A stretch of DNA of 64,000 nucleotides from Chryseolinea lacunae (GCF_016735595.1 NZ_JAERRB010000008.1:247303-311302); one strand, 5' to 3'. Shown: positions 54,523 to 63,632, numbered from the stretch's first letter. Numbers and translations: made by a program. Notes: generated by a model from the sequence alone, not told the origin.

Positions 54523-55314
54523 ATGCGATGGATCTTCGAATCGTACTGGTTCGGGTTGCTCTACCCGTTAGTGTTGTTGGCGTCTGTGGCAGGCGGCTAC
54601 TGGTATGCGCGACGGCGGTATTATAAGAAGCAACGCTCCTGGAAACAGAGTGGAACAGAAAACGCCATCATTGGATTCTACGGTTTGCTGTTGTCTTTCG
54701 CGCTGCTGATTTCGGGCAATGCCCATCGAGACCGGGTAAACATTGTGAACGCTCATGGCGATGCCCTCGAAGCCATCTACCGCGAAGGAAGCCAGGCCCA
54801 CGACGACACCGTGAAACTGTTAACAAAAGACGGCGTGATTGCGCTGCTCGAAGCACGCCTGCTGGCCGATCCCAAAACCGAAGCCGAAGACACACGCCTA
54901 CACCAACGCACCAGCCTGCTCTACACCGACTTACTTCACCATGTACAGATGCTACACGAAAAGGAGCGCATCACCACCGACGAACGCCGCTACTATAATG
55001 ACGTTATCCTGAAAGCAAAGGGACTGGACTATCGCATTCAATACAGTGAAATGGAGCGTACACCACTCTCGGTCATGATCCTCATCACCCTCGGTTCGCT
55101 GCTCACCGGGTTGCTCATTGGTTTTGCCAACGGCTTCAACGAAGAGCATCACTTTCTTATTCCCCTCATCTTCTATACGCTCACCACGCTCACCGTGCTC
55201 ACCATACGCGACCTCGACAACCCCACATCGGGATTGATTCGTCCGTCGAACAAAAAATATGAAAATGTGATGATGGAGATCAAGCAGGAAAGTGAAAATT
55301 CCCTGCGGCGATAA
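54523..55314 (+). CDS. bestrophin-like (DUF4239) membrane protein
   Basis: A 263-residue inner-membrane protein with two N-terminal helices (FGLLYPLVLLASVAGGYWYA and NAIIGFYGLLLSFALLISG), a central helical soluble part (~75-175), and two C-terminal helices (LSVMILITLGSLLTGLLIG and a LIPLIFYTLTTLTVLTI helix). The end IRDLDNPTSGLIRPS is the mark of the DUF4239/bestrophin-like family, which may form chloride or other ion channels. Function in bacteria unproven. It stands alone on the plus strand, convergent with the DinB gene 32 bases on. Confidence 0.82.
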   Translation: MRWIFESYWFGLLYPLVLLASVAGGYWYARRRYYKKQRSWKQSGTENAIIGFYGLLLSFALLISGNAHRDRVNIVNAHGDALEAIYREGSQAHDDTVKLLTKDGVIALLEARLLADPKTEAEDTRLHQRTSLLYTDLLHHVQMLHEKERITTDERRYYNDVILKAKGLDYRIQYSEMERTPLSVMILITLGSLLTGLLIGFANGFNEEHHFLIPLIFYTLTTLTVLTIRDLDNPTSGLIRPSNKKYENVMMEIKQESENSLRR

Positions 55315-55346
55315 CGGTGACGATGCTGTAGTCGTATTGGGTTGAT

Positions 55347-55856
55347 TCAACTTCCCTCACGCATCCACTTCACCGTCACCAGCAATTGCCCGTTGTGGCG
55401 TTGTGTATGTTCGGCTGCGTGAAAGAGCAGCCCCAGCACGTTGGTAGGGATTTGTTTGCGGCCTATGCCCCGGGGTTCGAGCAACACCGTTTCGGGAGTA
55501 GACTTCAATTGGTCGATGGCTCGCTCCACCTGGTGATCGAACGCGCTGAGCAGATCGCTAACCGTTAGTGTAGAAGCTTCGCCTTCGCGCTTCAACGCAC
55601 CGAGTTGTTCGGATGTCAGCATGCTGCCACGGGCATACGTGAAAAGTCTGTCTAACACACCCGCCATGTGTTGCAGGTGAAATCCCACCGACGCCACTCC
55701 TCCGGGCTTGGTCCATAAATCCTTATCGCGAAAATCCTTCGTCACGGCATGCACTTCTTCCTGCACTTGCAACAATGCGTGGGCTACAGGCTGCAGCAAT
55801 GGGGCGATGCCGGCAAGGGGACCGCGCATCCATACTTCAAGGCTATCGGTGGCCAT
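55347..55856 (-). CDS. DinB/YfiT-like metal-dependent protein
   Basis: A 169-residue four-helix-bundle protein of the DinB superfamily. Three metal-binding His residues are in place: GFHLQHMAGVLDRL in helix 2 and HAAEHTQRHNGQLL at the C-terminus. Members include thiol (bacillithiol) transferases and damage-inducible proteins of unknown activity; a transferase role is inferred from fold only. It is 15 bases downstream of the luciferase-like monooxygenase gene on the same strand, so they are likely cotranscribed. Confidence 0.9.
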   Translation of the reverse strand: MATDSLEVWMRGPLAGIAPLLQPVAHALLQVQEEVHAVTKDFRDKDLWTKPGGVASVGFHLQHMAGVLDRLFTYARGSMLTSEQLGALKREGEASTLTVSDLLSAFDHQVERAIDQLKSTPETVLLEPRGIGRKQIPTNVLGLLFHAAEHTQRHNGQLLVTVKWMREGS

Positions 55857-55871
55857 GACGTTCTGTTTTTT

Positions 55872-56897
55872 CTATTCGGCGTTAACCGTTGTGGGAACCA
55901 ATTCAAACACGTCCGCCAAAATCTCATACGACCGCAGGCGGTCTTCGAAGGTGTCGGCAAAAGTGGACATCACAATTTCTTCGGTCTGAAAATTATCGGC
56001 AAGACGCAGCAACTTTGTTTTCACATATTCAGGGTTGCCCACAATCATGCGGCCCCGGTTGTGCAGCACGCGCTGCCATTCGTCGGGGCTGTAGGTATAG
56101 TTTTTCACCGACTCATAGGAAGGCGACTCGTCCACTCTGCCCTTCTCGATGCTGAGGAAACGATAGTCCATCACAGCCTGTGCGCGCGTCACGTTTTCTT
56201 CCGTCTCGCCGCAGTACACAAAGATGCCCACGCTGGTTTGTGGCTCGGGCAGCTCTTCGCTGGGCTTGAAGTTTTTGCGATAGGCCTCCAGTGCTTCCGG
56301 TCCGCCGTTGGGATTGATGAACTGTGCAAACGAGAGGGCCATGCCAAAGTGGGCCGCGATGTAGGCACTCTCGCCACTCGACGTGAGCATCCACAACGCA
56401 GGAGCTGTTGTGATGTTGGGAATGGCCCGCACCTTGTCGTGCACAGCACCTGCCTGGGTGTCGAGGTTCAGAAAACCTTTCAGGTCCACCAGCTGCTTCA
56501 CATAGTCTTTAGGACTAAACGTGTTTGATGGATTGAGCAACGATGCCGTGAGGCGATCGCCGCCGGGAGCACGCCCCACGCCCAAATCGATGCGGCCGGG
56601 ATAGAGCGCTTCGAGCAGCCGGAAATTTTCCGCCACCTTCAGCGTGCTGTGGTTGGGCAGCATGATACCGCCCGACCCAAACCTGAGGTTTTTTGTTTCT
56701 CCGGCCAGGCGCGCAATAAATACTTCGGGGGCGGCTCCGGCCAGTGTGGTGATGTTGTGGTGTTCGGAAAGCCAATAGCGCGTGTAGCCCAGCTTGTCTA
56801 CAAAACGCGCCAGGGCGATCGATTCCTGAAGGGCCTCCACGGCATTGCTGCCCCGCCGGATCGGTGTTTGATCCAGCACACTCAATTTCAACTTCAT
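55872..56897 (-). CDS. LLM class flavin-dependent oxidoreductase
   Basis: A 341-residue luciferase-like TIM-barrel monooxygenase/oxidoreductase that uses FMN or F420 (FMN expected in Bacteroidota). Start 56897 (MKLKLSVLDQTPIRRG) matches the usual family beginning; the ATG at 57053 is too far upstream. Typical blocks: YTRYWLSEHHNITTLAGAAPE, LRFGSGGIMLPNHSTLKVAENF, GRIDLGVGRAPGGD and PALWMLTSSGESAYIAA. Substrate unknown. Lies 110 bases downstream of the SIS gene and 15 bases upstream of the DinB gene. Confidence 0.94.
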   Translation of the reverse strand: MKLKLSVLDQTPIRRGSNAVEALQESIALARFVDKLGYTRYWLSEHHNITTLAGAAPEVFIARLAGETKNLRFGSGGIMLPNHSTLKVAENFRLLEALYPGRIDLGVGRAPGGDRLTASLLNPSNTFSPKDYVKQLVDLKGFLNLDTQAGAVHDKVRAIPNITTAPALWMLTSSGESAYIAAHFGMALSFAQFINPNGGPEALEAYRKNFKPSEELPEPQTSVGIFVYCGETEENVTRAQAVMDYRFLSIEKGRVDESPSYESVKNYTYSPDEWQRVLHNRGRMIVGNPEYVKTKLLRLADNFQTEEIVMSTFADTFEDRLRSYEILADVFELVPTTVNAE

Positions 56898-57007
56898 CGT
56901 CACAGTATTTTTACGGTTGGATGTGAAGTAGAACAGCGATCGGCAAAAACAAGTTTGGACGCGGCACTTTATTTTCCCAAAAGTTTTCGGGGATCGATTG
57001 CCAACGA

Positions 57008-57571
57008 TTATCCCAGAGGATGCTCTATGAAGGCAAAGCTGATCATGTGGCAAATGCTCATGTGCACATCCTCTACGCGGGCATAGTGTTTTGAATCAAT
57101 CACCACGGGATAGTCCACCAGGTTGGTGAGTGCCCCGCGCTGGCCGCCCAGCAACGCAATGGTGTAGACGCCGTTTTGCTTTGCCCACTCCACAGCCTTC
57201 ACCAGGTTGGGCGAGTTGCCGCTCACACTCATGGTAAAAGCCAGGTCGCCGGGACGCGCCAGGTTCATGAGCTGGCGAACAAAGATATCATCATACGAAT
57301 AGTCGTTGCCCAACGCCGTGAGCCAGCCGACGTTGTCGTTGAGCGAAATGCAACGAAAACGTTTCGTCATCTTGTCTGACGACCCTTTGCCCAGGTCCGT
57401 CACAAAGTGTGAGGCGCTCATGGCACTGCCGCCGTTGCCAAAGGTGAACACCTGCTGCTCTTTCGCCGCGGCGTCTTTGAATTTTTCCAGAATGTGCTCC
57501 AGCTGTTCCGTTGGAACACTTCCGAGGGTGGCTTGCAGTTGTTGAATGTAGTTTGTGAAATAGGCTTTCAT
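57008..57571 (-). CDS. SIS domain sugar isomerase, GmhA-like
   Basis: A 187-residue SIS-domain protein close to sedoheptulose-7-phosphate isomerase (GmhA). Substrate-binding blocks FTFGNGGSAMSASHFVTDLGKG and FTMSVSGNSPNLVKAVEWA are intact, together with the C-terminal DVHMSICHMISFAFIE helix with its His. GmhA makes D-glycero-D-manno-heptose 7-phosphate for lipopolysaccharide inner core. It is downstream of a ROK kinase with a 35-base gap, so the pair may act in sequence on a sugar. Start at 57571 rather than two codons earlier is arbitrary. Confidence 0.88.
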   Translation of the reverse strand: MKAYFTNYIQQLQATLGSVPTEQLEHILEKFKDAAAKEQQVFTFGNGGSAMSASHFVTDLGKGSSDKMTKRFRCISLNDNVGWLTALGNDYSYDDIFVRQLMNLARPGDLAFTMSVSGNSPNLVKAVEWAKQNGVYTIALLGGQRGALTNLVDYPVVIDSKHYARVEDVHMSICHMISFAFIEHPLG

Positions 57572-57606
57572 GAGCATGCTAAAAATTAGGGAACGTTAGT
57601 TTTTTT

Positions 57607-58527
57607 TTAAATCGACAAGCGGTTGCGGGCCAGGGCAAGTGCACCCAGCGGCACCACGTCTTCGCCACAATGTGCCAGCGCCACGGTGGGGCCCGGCACA
57701 AAGGCTTGCATAAGATGTTTCGGCAATTCGGCCGCCGTAGCCACAGCCAGTGGTGCGCCAATCAGGGAAAGGCCTCCACCGATCACAATAATATCGGGAT
57801 GAAAAAGATGTACGACATGCGAAAGCCCAAAGGCCAGCGTGTCGGCGATGTCGTGTAGAATGCGCTTGGCGGTGTCGTCACCCAAGGCCAACGCCGGCGC
57901 GAGGTAGCGCGCTTCACCACTTTGTGCGCCATGTGCAAGGTCGAACAACACACCGGAGCGCTCCTGTTGAATGGCTTCACGAACGCGTTTGTCGACGGCC
58001 CATCCCGAGCAACACGATTCCAGCGACGTGCCGTTTCGATCGAGCCGGAGATGCCCTACCTCCACTTCGCCTGGCACCGCGCCATGATATAGTTTTTTAT
58101 GCACCACCAGGCCGCCGCCCACGCCGCTGCCCAAGGTGATGTAGAACACAATGTCTTTATCTTTTCCGACGCCAAACAAGGCTTCGGCCAGCGCCGCCAC
58201 GTTCGCATCGTTTTCGAGCGCCACCGGAATGCCATACCGCTTTTCCAGCCATTCCACCAAACCAAAGCCCGACCAGCCCGACACCTGGTGCGACGTGTGC
58301 ACCCGGCCCGCGACGCGATCTACTGGCCCTCCGAAACCAACGCCGATGGCCTTGGCCGATCCATCGGGCACTAATTGGTCGAGCACCGATTCGATCTGGC
58401 TTTGAATCTCTTCCGCGCCCTTGCCACGTTGCACATCCAACCGCACACGCCGCTGAATGCCCGACACGCCATCGCCCAACACGATCTGCAACTTGGTGCC
58501 CCCGATCTCGATGCCTATGCAATTCAT
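57607..58527 (-). CDS. ROK family sugar kinase
   Basis: A 306-residue ROK-fold kinase, glucokinase-like. The N-terminal ATP loop GIEIGGTKLQIVLGD, GVGFGGPVDRVAGRV, catalytic Asp in VALENDANVAALAEAL, the second phosphate loop ITLGSGVGGGLVVHKKLYHG and EVGHLRLD are all present. The ROK zinc motif CxCGxxGCxE is not conserved: the position reads LESCCSGWAVDK, a known non-zinc variant. No helix-turn-helix, so an enzyme and not a repressor. It is followed by the GmhA-like isomerase; together they suggest phosphorylation and isomerisation of one sugar. Confidence 0.9.
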   Translation of the reverse strand: MNCIGIEIGGTKLQIVLGDGVSGIQRRVRLDVQRGKGAEEIQSQIESVLDQLVPDGSAKAIGVGFGGPVDRVAGRVHTSHQVSGWSGFGLVEWLEKRYGIPVALENDANVAALAEALFGVGKDKDIVFYITLGSGVGGGLVVHKKLYHGAVPGEVEVGHLRLDRNGTSLESCCSGWAVDKRVREAIQQERSGVLFDLAHGAQSGEARYLAPALALGDDTAKRILHDIADTLAFGLSHVVHLFHPDIIVIGGGLSLIGAPLAVATAAELPKHLMQAFVPGPTVALAHCGEDVVPLGALALARNRLSI

Positions 58528-58638
58528 GCCTGGGCGGGTATTAAGAGGTTCGTAATGCGCATAGCATGGGGTCTTGACTGGAAGCGTAAAAAATGAAGTG
58601 ATATAAAGTACTCAGGGCTAAAGGTAAATACCACCTTG

Positions 58639-60204
58639 CTATCCCTGTCTCTCTTTTTCCGCACGGATTAGCGCTTCCTGCGTAGCTTCCATTTCTTCCA
58701 GGTTCTGGCGGAGCTCTTCTTCCTGCGATTTGAGCTGTTCGGTCTGCGTTTTGAAACGGTCCACCATGGCTTTCATTTTCTCGTTGTTCTTTACCGACCC
58801 CAACGTGGACGCGGTGAGCTCGCCTACTTTTTCCATGAACTCGACCTGGTGTTTTTCAAACTTCTGAAAGCCCGCCAGTTCAATAACGGCTTCCACTTTT
58901 TCGTTGGCTTTCATGGGCACAATGAGCAAGCCCGACGGTGTTTTGTGCCCTAGCCCCGACGTGATTTCTGTATAGCCATTGGGAAGATCGGTGAGCAGCA
59001 CGGGGGTTCCTTCCAGAAAAGTTTGTCCGATAAGTCCCTGTCCGATCTCCAGTTTCTTTTGTACGTATTTCTTTTTTTCGAAGGCATAACAAGCGGCCAT
59101 CTCGAGGTAGCTGTGCGTCTCGTCTTCAGGGTCTTCCTGCACAATGAAGAGACAGCCTTGTTGCGCCTGGAGATATTTGGTGAGAAACGTGAGGATGTCG
59201 AGGCTGAGGGCTTCAAGGTTGTCCTGATTTTTGCGCAGCACATCCGAGAAACGGGCAAGGCCTTCGGTGGTCCAGTTCCGGATTTCGTCCTGGGCTTTGA
59301 TGTTTTTCAGTTTGTCGCGCATCAGCACCAGTTCGCCGGCGAGGTTGCTGGTGTTGAGTTTTTCGTTTTCGGCATTGAAGCCGTCCCAGGTCACCGAGAA
59401 ATTTCCGTTCGACACCTGGTTAATAAAATGTGCGGCCGTTTTGAAGTTGCGTATGGAGAAATCGATCACGTCGTTTTCGGCGGCGCGGTTGGCGTCCGTG
59501 CCCGGGTTGAACAAGTAGGCTCGATTGTTTTCTTCGAGCTTGGAGAACAGTTCGCGCCGTTCGCGTTTTTCTTTCACCACGTTGAAGATGAGAAACAGCA
59601 GTGAAGGAAACGCGATGATGTTCAGGATGGTTTGCACCACCAGCGTGCGGTCGTTGGCGCTTTTATAGGAGGTCTGTGCTTGTTGACTGAGGTCGTCTTC
59701 AAAGGCTTTCACAACCCGCGCATTGCGATCGTATACCATCCAGGCAGCACGTCCCGGGTCGGCAGAAAGGGCCGCGTGAAACTCCGTCATGCTGTCGATC
59801 TTGATCAGCCCCACCATGTGTTGGGTGGTGGCAATAAATTTGTTGACACACACGGCAAGGCTGTCGAGCGTGCCCGGATGTTCGAAGCCTTGTTTTTGGG
59901 TGATGGTGCGCAGCTCGCCCAGGATGATGGGGTTGTCGCGGATGCCATCGCGCATGGGACCCAGCAAGTCTTCGTTTTTGGTGATGGCATAGCCTCGCAT
60001 GCCGATGTCTACGTTGCGTACCACCTGGTTCCAGATCTGGCTCACCAGATAGCCGGCACGTTCGGTCTCTGCTTTCACCCGCGTGGTGTCTTTCAACACC
60101 CAGTCGTTATAATAAATGATGCCGGTGTTCACAGTGATGAGGGCTAACACCAGAACGGCCGAAATGATAAGCGCATTCTTTCGTATCAAATCAATTCCTG
60201 CCAT
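58639..60204 (-). CDS. membrane CHASE3-HAMP-GAF sensor protein without output domain
   Basis: A 521-residue membrane protein. Start 60204 (MAGIDLIRKNALIISAV) precedes the first TM helix (~10-30); the ATG at 60318 is rejected. A CHASE3-like periplasmic helical domain (~35-185, with VDIGMRGYAITKNEDLL), a second TM (~192-212), a HAMP-like segment (ISNGNF-type, QVSNGNFSVTWDGF), the linker RNWTTEGLARFSDVLR and a GAF domain (~335-480) follow, ending in a coiled coil (SQEEELRQNLEEMEATQ). HAMP, linker, GAF and coiled coil match the protein at 36894 closely, but this one stops where that protein begins its PAS series. No kinase or other output. Its partner is unknown; the two may dimerise through the coiled coil. 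Confidence 0.87.
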   Translation of the reverse strand: MAGIDLIRKNALIISAVLVLALITVNTGIIYYNDWVLKDTTRVKAETERAGYLVSQIWNQVVRNVDIGMRGYAITKNEDLLGPMRDGIRDNPIILGELRTITQKQGFEHPGTLDSLAVCVNKFIATTQHMVGLIKIDSMTEFHAALSADPGRAAWMVYDRNARVVKAFEDDLSQQAQTSYKSANDRTLVVQTILNIIAFPSLLFLIFNVVKEKRERRELFSKLEENNRAYLFNPGTDANRAAENDVIDFSIRNFKTAAHFINQVSNGNFSVTWDGFNAENEKLNTSNLAGELVLMRDKLKNIKAQDEIRNWTTEGLARFSDVLRKNQDNLEALSLDILTFLTKYLQAQQGCLFIVQEDPEDETHSYLEMAACYAFEKKKYVQKKLEIGQGLIGQTFLEGTPVLLTDLPNGYTEITSGLGHKTPSGLLIVPMKANEKVEAVIELAGFQKFEKHQVEFMEKVGELTASTLGSVKNNEKMKAMVDRFKTQTEQLKSQEEELRQNLEEMEATQEALIRAEKERQG

Positions 60205-60372
60205 GTTCTTTAAATCGTTTAAGAAGAAATATACCCTTTTGCCTTGTTCCCTCCAAAACCATCCATGCCATTTCATTCGATTTAACGACCTCCATTCATA
60301 TAATATAGCTTTCGCCACACCCCCTCGAAGACTACCTTCAGGGTAAGTTTTTCCGAAACACCTTTTCCCGCT

Positions 60373-60894
60373 ATGAATCGCCGCGAATCCTTAAAAATGC
60401 TGATGGCTGCCTCCGGTGGCCTGCTGGCACTACCGGCTTGGGCCGGTCAATGGCATGTGGATGACCTTGCCACACATGCTTCCTCCTTTGTCGCTGCCGA
60501 ACAAGCCATGCTTGCCGCCGTGGTCGACACCATTCTTCCACAAGGTGTGGTGGTGGGTGGACTAAGCGTGGGCGTTGACAAGTTTCTCCAAAAACTGTTC
60601 GACCATTGCTACGACGCCACCGTGCAAGCCAACATCAAAACACAGCTTGCCAAACTGGAGGCGTCTGCATCCGCCAAATACGGCCAACCATTTTCGGCCT
60701 GCGCACAATATGAACGCGAAGCGCTGCTGATGGCCTTTGCCCATTCGGCCGATGCTTCGGAAAAAGAATTCTTCACGCTTGTCAAAGCCGAGACCATCCG
60801 CGGCTTCAGCACCTCACGCGAAGTGATGACGAACTATCTTGAATACAAAACCGCGCCCGGCCACTACTATGGCTGTGTCGACGTAAACGCATAA
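60373..60894 (+). CDS. gluconate 2-dehydrogenase subunit 3 family protein (Tat gamma subunit)
   Basis: A 173-residue small subunit homologous in role to the one at 6789. The N-terminus MNRRESLKMLMAASGGLLALPAWAG is a Tat signal (split by function: Arg pair, hydrophobic core, AWA cleavage site), without a lipobox. Family pieces: MLAAVVDTILPQG, SVGVDKFLQKLFDHCY and the C-terminal PGHYYGCVDV. Expected to carry the downstream GMC enzyme through the Tat system. Stop and next start are only 6 bases apart, so translation is probably coupled. First gene of a three-gene operon. Confidence 0.9.
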   Translation: MNRRESLKMLMAASGGLLALPAWAGQWHVDDLATHASSFVAAEQAMLAAVVDTILPQGVVVGGLSVGVDKFLQKLFDHCYDATVQANIKTQLAKLEASASAKYGQPFSACAQYEREALLMAFAHSADASEKEFFTLVKAETIRGFSTSREVMTNYLEYKTAPGHYYGCVDVNA

Positions 60895-60900
60895 TCACCC

Positions 60901-62607
60901 ATGGCAAATTTTAATATCGATTCCACCGAAAAAAGAACCTACGATGCCATCGTCATCGGTTCGGGCGCCAGTGGCGGCTGGTCGGCCAAAGAACTTTGTG
61001 AGAAGGGACTAAAGACGCTCGTGCTGGAACGTGGCCGCGATGTGAAACACGTCACCGACTATCCCACGGCCGGCAAGGCACCCTACGAATTTGAATATCG
61101 CGGCAGCGTGACACTGGAACAACGCAAAGATTTTCAGACCGCCCGCAACATGCGCGCCGAAACATTTCACTGGGCACTGCCCGACGACGAGCAACCGTTT
61201 GTACAGGAAAAACCCTTCCGCTGGTTTCGCGGCTATCACGTGGGCGGCAAGTCGTTGCTGTGGGCACGACAAACCCAACGCTGGAGCGACTTCGATTTTG
61301 AAGGCCCCGCACGCGACGGCTTTGCCGTGGACTGGCCCATCCGTTATGCCGATGTAGAACCGTGGTATGCACACGTAGAAAAATTCGCAGGCATCGCCGG
61401 CAACAAAGACGGTCTGCCCGAACTGCCCGACAGCGAAGTGATGCCCGGCTTTGACTTGAGCTGCATCGAACAATACTTCAAAGAAAGCCTGGAGAAAAAC
61501 TACGGCGGCACACGTCATCTCATCCAGGCACGGTGCGCGCACCTCACCGACCCGCAGGCCATTCACACGGCACAAGGTCGTGCGCGCTGCCACAATCAAA
61601 CCATGTGCAACCGCGGCTGTCAGTTCGGGGGCTACTTCAGCAGCAATGCCTCCACCCTGCCGTGGGCACAAAAAACAGGTAACCTAACCGTTAGGCCACA
61701 CGCTGTGGTGCACTCCATTCTCTACGACGAGAAAAAAGGCAAAGCCATCGGCGTGCGCATCATAGACGGCACCACCAAAGAGGCGATCGAGTTTTATGCA
61801 AAAATCATATTCGTGAATGCATCGGCCCTCAACACCAACGCCATTCTGCTCAACTCCACCTCCAATCGTTTCCCCCATGGTTTGGGTAACGACAGCGGCG
61901 TGTTGGGCAAATACATTTCGTGGCACAACTATCGCGGCAAGGCCAGCGCTGAATATGAAGGCTTCAAAAACAAACGCACCGACGGACGCAATCCCAGCAA
62001 CGGCTATGTGCCGCGTTTCCGCAATGTGCACAAGCAGGAAACCGACTTCCTTCGCGGCTATGCCATTGGCATCGGCGGCGGTCGCGGCATGGGCTCCGAC
62101 ACCAGCATGATCGGCAACCAGCTGCGCGAAAATTTGCTGAACCCCAAGCTGGGCAACTGGCACATCAGCAGCTGGATGATGGGCGAGTGCGTGCCCATTG
62201 AAACAAACCACGTGCGCCTGCACCCGGAGCTGAAAGACAAATACGGTATCCCTCAATTGGTGATCTCGTGCGACTGGACCGAGAACGACGACAAGATGGT
62301 GGCCGACTATGTGACCGAATCGAAAGCGATGTTCGAGAAAGCCGGCTTCACCAACGTTACCGCTACCGACACCAAGACACCACCCGGCGCCGACATCCAC
62401 GAAATGGGTGGCGTGCGCATGGGCAAAGATCCGAAGACGTCGATGCTCAACGCATGGAACCAGGTGCACGCCTGCAAAAACGTGTTCGTTACCGACGGCG
62501 CCTGCATGACCTCTACCGGCACACAGAATCCAACCTTAACCTACATGATGTTCAGCGCGCGCGCGGCAAACTTCGCGGTGAACGAAATGAAGAAAGGCCA
62601 CTTATAA
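60901..62607 (+). CDS. GMC oxidoreductase, FAD/[3Fe-4S] dehydrogenase catalytic subunit
   Basis: A 568-residue GMC flavoenzyme, paralogue of the one at 7411. FAD loop VIGSGASGGWSAKEL near the start, no own signal peptide. Cys230, Cys236 and Cys240 (CHNQTMCNRGC) repeat the C-x5-C-x3-C cluster motif of FAD-glucose dehydrogenases. The substrate-side His is in DIHEMGGVRMG, and Asn in GTQNPTLTYMM, where the paralogue has His-Asn; the His-to-Gln change may alter substrate choice. Together with the Tat subunit upstream it should form a periplasmic sugar dehydrogenase; a cytochrome subunit is missing. The next gene, a secreted TIM barrel 66 bases on, may process the oxidised product. Confidence 0.93.
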   Translation: MANFNIDSTEKRTYDAIVIGSGASGGWSAKELCEKGLKTLVLERGRDVKHVTDYPTAGKAPYEFEYRGSVTLEQRKDFQTARNMRAETFHWALPDDEQPFVQEKPFRWFRGYHVGGKSLLWARQTQRWSDFDFEGPARDGFAVDWPIRYADVEPWYAHVEKFAGIAGNKDGLPELPDSEVMPGFDLSCIEQYFKESLEKNYGGTRHLIQARCAHLTDPQAIHTAQGRARCHNQTMCNRGCQFGGYFSSNASTLPWAQKTGNLTVRPHAVVHSILYDEKKGKAIGVRIIDGTTKEAIEFYAKIIFVNASALNTNAILLNSTSNRFPHGLGNDSGVLGKYISWHNYRGKASAEYEGFKNKRTDGRNPSNGYVPRFRNVHKQETDFLRGYAIGIGGGRGMGSDTSMIGNQLRENLLNPKLGNWHISSWMMGECVPIETNHVRLHPELKDKYGIPQLVISCDWTENDDKMVADYVTESKAMFEKAGFTNVTATDTKTPPGADIHEMGGVRMGKDPKTSMLNAWNQVHACKNVFVTDGACMTSTGTQNPTLTYMMFSARAANFAVNEMKKGHL

Positions 62608-62673
62608 AATCCCGGCAAAATCCGAAGCAGAAAAATTCTAACTTCCCGACCAATCCATCTTAATATATTCACT

Positions 62674-63537
62674 ATGAAAAAACACATTCCTTTAGCCCTC
62701 TTTGTGCTCGGCCTGTTTGCGCTGGCCCCCGAGGTGGTGGCACAGACAAATAAGAACGCGCTCTACACCGCGCCATTTGGGGTGCAGGCCTATACGTTCC
62801 GCAGAAGTTTTCCCAACGGCGTGGAAGCCACACTCGATTCCATCAAGATGATGGGCTTCACCGAAATTGAAGGCGGCGGTGGAAAAATGCCTCCCGAAGA
62901 ATTCAAGAAGCTGTGCAACGAACGCGGCATCACCATCCCCTCTACCGGCGCCGGCTATGAAGAACTGGTGACCGACGCTGCAGGCGCTGCCGCAAAAGCA
63001 AAAGCCCTTGGCGCAAAGTATCTGATGTGTGCCTGGATCCCCCACGAAAAAGGAAACTTCACACTCGACAACGCAAAGAAGGCCGTCGCCGACTTTAATG
63101 CCGCCGGCAAAATTCTGAAAGAAAACGGCATCACGTTTTGCTATCACATTCACGGCTATGAATTTCAACCCTACGAAAAGGGCACCTTGCTCGACTACAT
63201 CATCGCCAACACCAACCCCCAATACGTTTCATTCGAAATGGACGTGCTGTGGACACACTTTGGCGGCGGCAACCCCGTGGCCCTGCTCAAAAAATACGGC
63301 AACCGCTGGAAACTCATGCACATGAAAGACCTGCGCAAAGGCACACCCAAAGACCTCACCGGCGGCACCTCCACTGAAAACGACGTTGCCCTCGGCACCG
63401 GCGAGATCGACATCCCCGGCATTATCCGTGAAGCAAACAAGATTGGCATCAAACATTTCTTTATTGAAGACGAAAGCAGCCATGTTAATGAGCAGGTGCC
63501 GCAGAGTATTGCGTATTTGAAGAGCTTGAAAAAATAG
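62674..63537 (+). CDS. secreted sugar phosphate isomerase/epimerase-like TIM-barrel protein
   Basis: A 287-residue TIM barrel of the xylose-isomerase-like superfamily, with signal peptide MKKHIPLALFVLGLFALAPE and cleavage after VVA. Barrel and metal-site blocks: FGVQAYTFRRSF, MGFTEIEGGGGKMP with Glu, FCYHIHGYEFQP with two His, VSFEMDVLWTHFGG, KLMHMKDLRKG with His and the terminal HFFIEDESSHVN with Glu. Being exported, it probably acts on sugars themselves, not on phosphates. Last gene of the Tat-subunit/GMC operon, which points to conversion of an oxidised (keto-) sugar in the periplasm. Compare the Tat-exported relative at 1342. Confidence 0.9.
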   Translation: MKKHIPLALFVLGLFALAPEVVAQTNKNALYTAPFGVQAYTFRRSFPNGVEATLDSIKMMGFTEIEGGGGKMPPEEFKKLCNERGITIPSTGAGYEELVTDAAGAAAKAKALGAKYLMCAWIPHEKGNFTLDNAKKAVADFNAAGKILKENGITFCYHIHGYEFQPYEKGTLLDYIIANTNPQYVSFEMDVLWTHFGGGNPVALLKKYGNRWKLMHMKDLRKGTPKDLTGGTSTENDVALGTGEIDIPGIIREANKIGIKHFFIEDESSHVNEQVPQSIAYLKSLKK

Positions 63538-63632
63538 ACGTTGCGATTGGCTTTCTTCGGAGGAGTTCGAAGGGGCTTGTGCGTGCTTAGTTCGTTCGGT
63601 GGGTTTCGCTCACAAACGCAAGCAGGTTTCTG

